Source: Chlorella sorokiniana (taxonomy: Eukaryota > Chlorophyta > Trebouxiophyceae > Chlorellales > Chlorellaceae). Taken from it: a DNA stretch of 64,000 nucleotides. Shown here piece after piece: positions 57,301-64,000 of the stretch. The DNA lies in NCBI GenBank assembly GCA_025917655.1, contig CP084612.1, positions 1,116,001 to 1,180,000 of the forward strand, in the 5' to 3' direction. A program made the translations under genes and the position numbers. Under the pieces are notes generated by a model. That model saw nothing but the letters and a program-made list of their open reading frames with translations. It had not been told where the DNA came from and ran no database searches. Position 1 is the stretch's first letter; each line of letters begins with the position of its first letter.

Positions 57301-57377
57301 GGAAGTTGCTGTTCCACCAGGGCCGGCACACGGCCGCTGAGCGCGACGCTCAGCGCCCTGGAGGCAGCGCGAATCAT
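54325..57377 (-). CDS. IVD: Isovaleryl-CoA dehydrogenase, mitochondrial
   Basis: FAD enzyme of leucine breakdown, passing electrons to ETF. The ATG at 57377 opens a basic mitochondrial leader ([15 protein letters not shown]...). The mature part begins [17 protein letters not shown] and [14 protein letters not shown], then [68 protein letters not shown] (acyl-CoA dehydrogenase signature 1), [34 protein letters not shown] and [17 protein letters not shown]. The Glu in YERLVL is the catalytic base specific to IVD rather than the usual C-terminal Glu. The end has [18 protein letters not shown], then [12 protein letters not shown] and [12 protein letters not shown] (stop 54325-54327). The sequon of exons runs through about ten introns. 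The substrate call rests on the Glu position and on close resemblance to plant IVD. Confidence 0.94.
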
Positions 57378-57894
57378 TAACGGAGGTTGTTGTCTTGGGC
57401 TGCGGCAGGGTCTCGTGACAACCGTTACGCAACCAATAATATTGCAGTGACCCAAGAATGCGAAGGGAGTGATGACAGGGCCCTTTTCCGCCCGGATCCC
57501 GAGGCCCCCGACACAATTTCCAGGCTGGCGCCCAACAGCTCCCCATGGGCCTTACCCCATTTCACGACGGTTATCAAGCACTCCAAGATGTCGCTGGAGG
57601 CTCCCAAGATGCACCCCTTGCACCCCGCGCCCAACAACACCGCCCGCCACCGCGGCGCCGGCGCCTGCCGCACCATAAGTCCGACGTTTCACCTGCCCTC
57701 AGCTGCCATGCTCAGCCAGCACATCGGCTCACGAAGTGCGAGTGTCTTTTTGAACAGATAAGTGCATGCATCATTGCAACAGATAGCAATATCGAAGACG
57801 CGAGACAACGCCGGCGGGTTCTATGGTGGGCTGAGGCCAAGGCTGTCAATCGCGGCTACTGCGGAGCGCGGGGGCAGCAGCTGCCAGCACAGCG
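57378..57894. other. Intergenic region
   Basis: About 515 bp. A plus-strand open frame (57588-57761, MSLEAPKMHPLHPAPN...) has partly coding-like codons but no splice or family support. The 3' end of the next minus-strand gene and the promoter of IVD must lie here. Confidence 0.35.
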
Positions 57895-59131
57895 TCAGTC
57901 GTCCCCGCTGGTGGCCTCCCTCAGCTGTTCCACCAGCCAGCCCAGGCGGTCAGGCACGAACTGGTGCACCAGCTCTGCCTTGACCAAGACGCAGTCGGCC
58001 CCCGCCTCGCGCGCCCTACGTGCCTCCTCCACGCTGCAGGCACCAGGCAAGCAGGGCTGTGAGACCGGTGGGGACCAGCCAGAACCCTGGAGCAGCGCAT
58101 CGCCAGCAAAACACATAGGTGGTTGACGTCGGACAGCTGCCGCCCTTGGTGCAAGCTGCAGGCACGCGCCAACCCACCTCTTTGCTCCCACCATGCTGAT
58201 CGAGCCAAAGGGCAGCTCCCCAGCAGCCCGCTGGCCACCTGCAGCCCGAAGCCGGCCACCGACACAGACAGCGCCACGCTCAGGTTCATGGCGTAGAACG
58301 GGATCTGGAAGGGCTCCAGTGCCTGCAGCTCCTGCATGTTGACGATCTCCACGGGGCAGTCCAGCCTGCTTGCCAGCAGCAAGACATGGGGCAGGCGAGG
58401 CGGTTGAACAGGAGCCTGTGCAATGATGAACAAGCAGTGGGTGGGTGCGAACTTGCAGGACATGCAGGACTTGCAGCGAGGAAAGGCGACAACAGGCTCT
58501 GCCAGCACGCTCACCCGACTGCCGACGCAAAGCTGCTCATGATGGGGGTGCCCCGGCTGTTCACCGAGGCGATCGTGCCGATGACGCCTGCCGCTCCCGC
58601 TTCCTTGGCTTCAGCAATCTGCAGAGCAGCAAAACTCAACAGGTGGCTGCGGGCGTTGCGTCGCGAGTCAGGCCTGCTAGCAGCGCCTACGGCGATCCAA
58701 CTGGCTACGTGCAGCCTGAAGAGGCCCACCTGCAGTGGGTGGATGAACCAGTCCCGCTGCAGCACTGGAGGCGGCACCTGTGCCGCAGCTGTGAAGGCCC
58801 CGCCAGCCGCAGACCGCCTCTTGGCTGCCGCAGTGGCTGCCTGCGTGACCGCCAGCAGGTCTTTGAGAGGCTCGGTCGTGACTTCTGCGTCTGTTTTCAC
58901 TGCCAGCGCGTCAGCACCTGCTGCCACAAGCTTGGCAGCCAGGTCGCCCAGCTGCTCAGAGGTGGCGGCATCCTGGCCGCCTCTGCTCAGCTCCAACACA
59001 AGCACGGGCCGCCCAGTTGGCACCGTGTCTGCCACAAGCTGGGTCAGCCGGTGCGCAGGCCGCGCTGGGCTTTGTGTCGCCGACTGCAAACGCTCCTCCA
59101 AGCCTTCGTCCCCAAGCTCCTTTAGCTGCAT
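57895..59131 (-). CDS. Indole-3-glycerol-phosphate-synthase-like barrel protein
   Basis: The proposed start is the ATG at 59131 (MQLKELGDEGLEERL); an upstream transit-peptide exon near 59190 (MLPSPARPP) is possible but out of frame as read. The layout follows IGPS: VLVLELSRGGQDAAT where IGPS has the E-V-K-x-A-S-P-S strand, LVAAGADALAVKTDAE, VLQRDWFIHPLQIAEA where IGPS has C-K-D-F-I-x-D-x-x-Q, GAAGVIGTIASV, and near the end ARRAREAGADCVLVKAEL, then FVPDRLGWLVEQL (stop 57895-57897). The Lys-Ala-Ser-Pro-Ser motif and the second catalytic Lys (here Arg) are not present, so tryptophan-pathway activity is doubtful. It is probably a plastid non-catalytic or repurposed TIM barrel. A hydrophobic insert follows IPFYAMNLS. 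Confidence 0.65.
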
Positions 59132-59734
59132 CGACAGCTGTTGCTGCTTGCGTCTGCAGAGGACGCGGCGGGCGGGCGGGCGACGGCAGCATTGCAATTG
59201 ACGCTCATTCTCAGACTTTCCGGTGCTTCATTTGTTGGACGCTAATATAATCTCAATCAAAACGGCCCAGCGCAAGGCAAAAGCTTGCCGTATGATAGTT
59301 GCAAGCTTGTTTGGAGCCGTGGACGGGGCCTCGTCATCTTGATTGCTTTGCCGACAGACGACCAGCCGCGATGGTGTCGACCATAAGCGATCAAGCCGAC
59401 GCCGCTTCAGGCTGGGGCGCCCCGGACTTACAGCGAACACAGAGTGGCTTGAAAGCGCGGCCATGGGACCGCGATGGATTGCTAATGAACCCAGCTTGAT
59501 ACTGACATGCATAGAGACACAGTAATGCCACGGATCAGTAGGCTGCCACGTCACCCTTGGACTCCTCTGGGGTAGCCAACAATGGTGCTTCTGCTTTCTC
59601 CTCCCTTCTATTGTTAGGTAACTTCATAACATGACATGAAACTGTCTGTTGTGTGCACCGCTGCACCCTCTGCCCGGGGCCGCCGCCCAAGCGCCATCTG
59701 CCTCCTGCCCCCAGCTGGGATCCCCACTGCATGA
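59132..59734. promoter_or_regulatory. Divergent intergenic region, IGPS-like and LCMT-like genes
   Basis: About 600 bp between two oppositely oriented starts, AT-richer in the middle. It may contain an unread first exon of the minus gene near 59190. Confidence 0.4.
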
Positions 59735-61799
59735 ATGCGTGCCAGTATGCGCTGCCGCGAGTCTTCGAGGCCTGCAGGCAAGCAGTGGGGCCGCGGCGCG
59801 CCATCCATTTGGATGCACGGTCGGCTTCAGAACCTGCGGCGGAGGTCTGCCAGCAAACTGCTGTTTGCCCTCCTCCCTGGGAAGCAGGCAGCGGGGCATG
59901 ATCACGGATCCCCTGCTGCCGGCCCTGTTCCCGCCCTCGGAGACCCCGAGCCGGCCCACATCCTCGGCCTGTGCAAAGAGGCGCTTGCCCGGCAGCAGGA
60001 GGCCATCCAGGAGGGCAGATACCAGCCCAGCCCAGGGCGGCGCCTGCAGCCCACGCCGGCCACGCCGCTGGCCATTCGCGGCGTGTCCCTGGTCAGCCTC
60101 GAGCTGCCAGAGGGCTCCAGTGCTGGTTCAGAGCGTCTCTCAGGGCTGGCGTGGCTGTACCGCCTGCCGCACACCAACCTGACCAAACAGCGATGCATTT
60201 GTACTGCCGCAGGACAAGTTTGTGGATGACGAGCTGGTGGCCCTGGTGCACGCGATGCGCAAGCACATGCTGCGCTCCAACAGCGGTGCCACAGCCGGCT
60301 GCAAGGTCCAAATCGTGGATCTAGGTCTGTCGCAGAATCTAAATTGGCTGAGGCAGTGGAATTGAGATCTGCATGCTGCCCCAAGTCCTACTAACGCAGC
60401 CCCGGCGCCAGTGCAGGCTGTGGCTACTGCACGCGCCCCTGGAGCCTGCAGCTGTCTCGTAATGTGCACTGGTTTGACGTGGACCGGCCAAACGTGCTGG
60501 CAGAGAAGGCGGCGCTGCTGGCGGCTGCTGGGGCGGCAGCGGGGGTGCCCCCTGTGCATTGCGACCTGCGGCCCGCCGCCGACGGCGAGGCTGCCTCTCC
60601 GGCTGGCGACCAGGAATGGGTGCCTCCCGAATTCCCCTGCGGGCGGGGAGTTACTCCCCGTGGTGTGCCACATGCTCAAGGGGAGTTGGCGCGGGCGTTG
60701 GAGCGCTCCGGCTGGGACCCGGCTGTACCCACCATCTGGCTGGCGTGTGAGACATGAGGGCTGGCGGGCTGGCTGCGCTGCGCTGCCCTGCGCTCCTGCC
60801 ACCCCTCGCAGCGTGTGGCTCTCCTTTGCACTCACCTGTCATGCATGCTCCTGTCACGCTCCCCCTCCCCCTGCCTGCAGTTGCCTTGCTGTACTACCTG
60901 GATGAGCGGGCGGTGGACCTGCTGATGAAAACAGTGGCGGCTGCCAGCCGCGGCATGCCCTGCGCAGCCTTTGTGGGCACTGTGATGACGGCAGGTGAGG
61001 GCGGGTCACCAGGCTGGCCTGGCCTGCCACGCCAGCGCCTGTCCACACGCAGCTGCTGCGGAGAAGGTTGGTGCCCTGGGACAATTCGTTCAACTGCCAC
61101 ACATACATCAAGCAGTGTACATCTGCCCCTCTCCCTCCTGTCCAGGCATGGTGGAACTCATCCAGGAGTCAGTGGCTGTTGCTGCCAGGCAAGCAGTGGC
61201 GGAGACGGAGTCATACGGGCAGGAGCCTGCTGGCAGCCAGGCCAGTGCCACTGTGGACCCTGAGAGCGGCGGCGCTGTGGACGTCATGGGTGGGGAAGGC
61301 TGGCTGCTGTCGGTTGGCTTCAAAAAGACTGCTCATTCCTGTGTAGGCTTTTTGCATCAATGGTGCCCCACAGCGGCTGTGCCATGCTGCAGCCCTTGCA
61401 GCACCATCTCCCTGGCCAGCACGCGCGCCGGGCCCCCCCCCCCCATCCCCCCCTTCAGATGCATTGCGCAGCTGCAAGGGCGTGCAGCAGGCGGCCACAG
61501 CCCTTAAGTTTGGCTGCCACCGCGATGCCGCCTCATTCCTGCGCTGCTTCGGCTGGGAGGACGGTGAGCCACGCGTGAGGCAGGCGGCGTGCGGGTGTGA
61601 CCGCCGGCAGGAGCTGCCACCCCACAGCTCCTCTTTCAAGCTGCCCGCAGTGGAGGAGTTCACCCCTTTTGATCTGGAATTGATGTATGATGTGCTGACG
61701 GTGGGGCTGGAGTACAGACCAGACCTGCACAGGGCGGTGCGGCAGCGGCACAAGCAAGAGCCGGTGACAAGCGTGGCGGTGGGCAGGCTGCGCTTCTGA
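59735..61799 (+). CDS. LCMT-family SAM-dependent methyltransferase
   Basis: A class I methyltransferase of the leucine-carboxyl-methyltransferase/PPM fold; substrate unknown. The ATG at 59735 opens a long basic leader (MRASMRCRESSRPAGK...) that keeps frame into PEPAHILGLCKEALARQQ, so organelle targeting is likely; the alternative ATG at 59898 is in another frame. Exons give PLAIRGVSLVSLELP, KFVDDELVALVHAMRKHM, then the SAM site KVQIVDLG joined to CGYCTRPWSLQLSR, VHWFDVDRPNVLAEKAALL (acidic loop), PTIWLAEGLLYYLDE (LCMT signature), FVGTVMT, and FLRCFGWED, ending VTSVAVGRLRF at 61797-61799. The WLAEGLL-Y-L motif marks the family. True LCMT1 acts on PP2A, but the plastid or mitochondrial leader suggests a different target. 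Confidence 0.78.
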
Positions 61800-62137
61800 C
61801 TTTTGGTTGCCGCCCCGGGTGATTTCTTGTTAGACTCTGTGCAAAGATGAGTTTCCAGAGTCTCTACGACCTGCAGCTTATGCCAGTGCCAACATACAAG
61901 GTACCAATGGCGGTGCCTGGTGCAGGAGGGGACAGAAGGAGCACTCCCACAGGCAGGAGCGGCGCACTCCCTCTGAGCACTCCTTGGAGCGCTCCGCCTT
62001 TCCATTTGTTGTGCATATTTAGCGCATGCCTTCATGCAGAGGCATATCAACCCGACTCTGCAGCTCTTGTGTCACGCTCAAGAGCCAGTTCTTCTGCTGC
62101 CAGCCATCCTGTGATCTCCGAAGCCTCTCGATCGGCC
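61800..62137. other. Intergenic region
   Basis: About 340 bp between the LCMT-like stop and the next ATG. An ATG at 61847 starts a short open frame with no support. A TATTTA element at about 62014-62019 could be a TATA-like box 120 bases upstream of the next start. Confidence 0.35.
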
Positions 62138-63559
62138 ATGTCGCCTCTACGATGCCTTCTGATGCTGACGGCAGTGTTGGCAGCCTGCGCGGCTGCCGAT
62201 GCCCGGTCGGTGAGTCTGGCATGGCGCATGCATGCGAAACTTGCGGAACCCCTTGAAACCGCCAGAGGAGGCGAAATACACATGCAAATGCATTATCTTA
62301 CAATTGTGATCCCTGCGGGGAGTGCGGCGGGCGGCATGCGCAGCTTGCCGCCAGCGCCTGGCGCACGCCTGGCGGTACAGCCCTGCCCCTGAACATAAGC
62401 ACCCAGCCACGCAAGGGCATGGATCCTAATGTGTGCTCACGGTAAACTGCCAAGTGCTGCAGGTCTTCCTGCACCAGCGAGCTCTGACGCAGGCGGCCAA
62501 CGGCGGCGACAGTGTTTACGGGCCGCTGGTCCACCCTATCACCGACGCCTCCTCCCTGACCAACATCTCGGGCATCTGGGTGGGGATTGGCGAGCAGTTC
62601 GATGCAGGCAGGTGCCATCTGCATTGCAATGGTTGCGCAAAGCTTGTCTGCCGCCGACCCTGTTGGATGCCCCGCTAACCAGCCTCGACAGCCGTCAGCA
62701 ACATGCCCTCCTCTGCCGGTCCGCTGCAGCTGCGTGGGCCGCGTACTCTGAGGAGAACACCCTGCCCGCCTGTGGCAGCGGCAACTTCACCTACAAGCAC
62801 TGGGACGAGACGATGCCCGACAGCGTGGCCATGGCGCCCGGCCCCAACGGCACTGAGCCCGGCACCGCCGTCAACGGCCACGTGTCAAGCACGAGCACCT
62901 GGAGTGACGTAAGTAACTGTATAAGTGAGGCTCGCAAAGGATGTGTTGCCCTGTTGCATGCTTGTCGCGCAGCTGGAAGCATGTTCGGCACACCTGTCCC
63001 TCAGTGTTGTGTCTGTCTCGGCCGTGCTGCCAGCTGTGGAGGTGCCGGCACAACGCTGTAAATCCAATGCTGTGGCGCTTGCTGAGTGTGCCTCACCGCC
63101 TCCCCCACACTGCCGCCCTCAGGTCACCTATGACGGCAAGCACCTGCGCTACCGTCGTGCCAGCCGCCCTGATGAGCTCGCCTGCAAGCGCTTCCTGCCG
63201 TACGTGGACCACCGCAACGGCTTTGTGTATGCCAGGTGAGCGGCACCAGCGCGGCATCCTGTATGCACCCTGGCCCTTGCTCCCAACCGGGGAAGCCTGC
63301 AACCATGCGGCGTCCAGCTGTCACGCCTTTGCCCACCTTCCCCTGCTGCAGTTCCATCTCCAAGACCGCCTGGACACAGGTCAACGGCACTGTGGAGACC
63401 ACCGACGCCTCCTGCACCATCGATGAGCCAGAGGAGGCTGGCTGCTACCCGCAGGCCGACGGTTCTGTGCACAGCGTTACGGTGATCACGTACCGCTGCA
63501 TGGGCGGTGTCTGCGGCAGCTATTCCCCTGCAGTAAAGGAAAAGGACGGGGATCATTAG
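62138..63559 (+). CDS. Secreted glycoprotein, function unknown
   Basis: Exon 1 (62138-62209) is a signal peptide, MSPLRCLLMLTAVLAACAAA then DARS. Exon 2 starts at 62463 with VFLHQRALTQAANGGD and continues GPLVHPITDASSLTNIS and GIWVGIGEQFDA. Later exons give WAAYSEENTLPACGSG, NFTYKHWDETMPDS, VTYDGKHLRYRRASRP, CKRFLPYVDHRNGFVYA, AWTQVNGTVETTDASC and VTVITYRCMGGVCGSY, ending KEKDGDH at 63557-63559. Sequons for N-glycosylation (NIS, NFT, NGT twice) and six or so Cys fit an extracellular protein. All exon junctions read keep frame and no slip was needed. No family is recognised; a wall or surface protein is the best guess. Confidence 0.7.
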
Positions 63560-64000
63560 ACGCGCGACTGATACGCTTACAACCTCAGCTGGTGCTATGT
63601 GTGTGGGTGCAGCGGGTGCTGCCATGCATTGCAGCCTCATCCGGTATTCCTGATGACACCCGCTTGCCCTGCCCATCCCGTGTGTTAGCTGGAAACCCGA
63701 TTCAATTGCTGTGCCCCCACATCCCCCACCCCCACACCCCAAACACCCGGATTCCCCCTGGCCCACTCCACCACTCACTTTCCTCCTGTGTTGTCCTCGT
63801 GTCCCTTCCCTTCTGAATCCTGTTCAGCCCTGCATTGTCCTTAGTATGAGCGAGGAGATGAAACACGATCGCACAGATTGCAGCACTGGACAGATCAGGG
63901 ATGTATGCGGTGTTGATCTGCGCCTAACACAGCGGGTGCAGTCCCTGCGGCGAGAAGAGCATGGATATGCCCTGCCTTAAATATACTGAGGCAGGCTGGG
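63560..64000. other. Downstream region at window end
   Basis: About 440 bp after the last stop, with C-rich and AT-richer patches and no supported exon. The next gene lies beyond the window. Confidence 0.4.

Noticed and set aside
57425-57676. Minus-strand frame with a CKGCILG motif between IVD and the IGPS-like gene
   Set aside because: No neighbouring exon, no family and a competing plus-strand frame; support is too weak to call a gene.

Overview
This looks like nuclear DNA from a green alga, most likely a Chlorella-type trebouxiophyte. The sequence is very GC-rich and every gene is split by many short GT-AG introns of about 100-300 bp. Gene ends often carry the chlorophyte poly-A signal TGTAA, for example at 992, 7601, 9928 and 12456, and in reverse at 40751 and 42134. 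The gene set is plant/algal: an S4-domain photosystem II-associated protein, a FLU-type regulator of chlorophyll synthesis, the LYR subunit of complex I, a DRT111/SPF45 splicing factor and an E(z)-type SET protein. The assignment to Chlorella relatives rests on composition and gene style, not on a database match.

Layout. 71-9825 (+): the 3' end of an S4-domain protein, a plastid-targeted methyltransferase, a GH32 invertase-like enzyme and COQ5. 10300-12377 (+): a secreted cysteine-rich protein, converging on SPF45/DRT111 (minus, 12745-15697). 16133-22299 (+): a large E(z) histone methyltransferase, head to head with SPF45. 22629-33768 (+): a GPR1/FUN34/YaaH acetate-type transporter, FLU, a four-helix membrane protein and an unrecognised membrane-anchored protein. 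34438-37219: NDUFB9 (minus) head to head with the SRP receptor beta subunit (+). 37667-40353 (minus): an EamA-type transporter. 40.4-44.0 kb: a duplicated accessory block with two copies of a small lineage-type gene and a third partial repeat that carries a broken-off piece of the transporter exon. 44051-47538 (minus): a type II membrane, glycosyltransferase-like protein, head to head with the DDX27/Drs1 helicase (47792-53625, +). 54325-59131 (minus): isovaleryl-CoA dehydrogenase and an indole-glycerol-phosphate-synthase-like barrel protein. 59735-63559 (+): an LCMT-type methyltransferase and a secreted glycoprotein.

Most genes are unrelated housekeeping functions spread over plastid, mitochondrion, nucleus, nucleolus and secretory path. 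There is no operon-like logic; the shared elements are divergent promoters and convergent 3' ends. The most unusual region is 40.4-44.0 kb, where near-identical flanks surround a diverged but open small gene. Two wider signals also stand out. Conserved exons repeatedly lose or gain one base in C or G runs, which points to consensus errors more than to dead genes. Several introns appear to start with GC instead of GT.

Exon borders were read by eye from splice sites and protein continuity, so gene spans are first to last coding base and include introns. I saw no tRNA, rRNA, CRISPR array, virus-like element or recognisable transposon.
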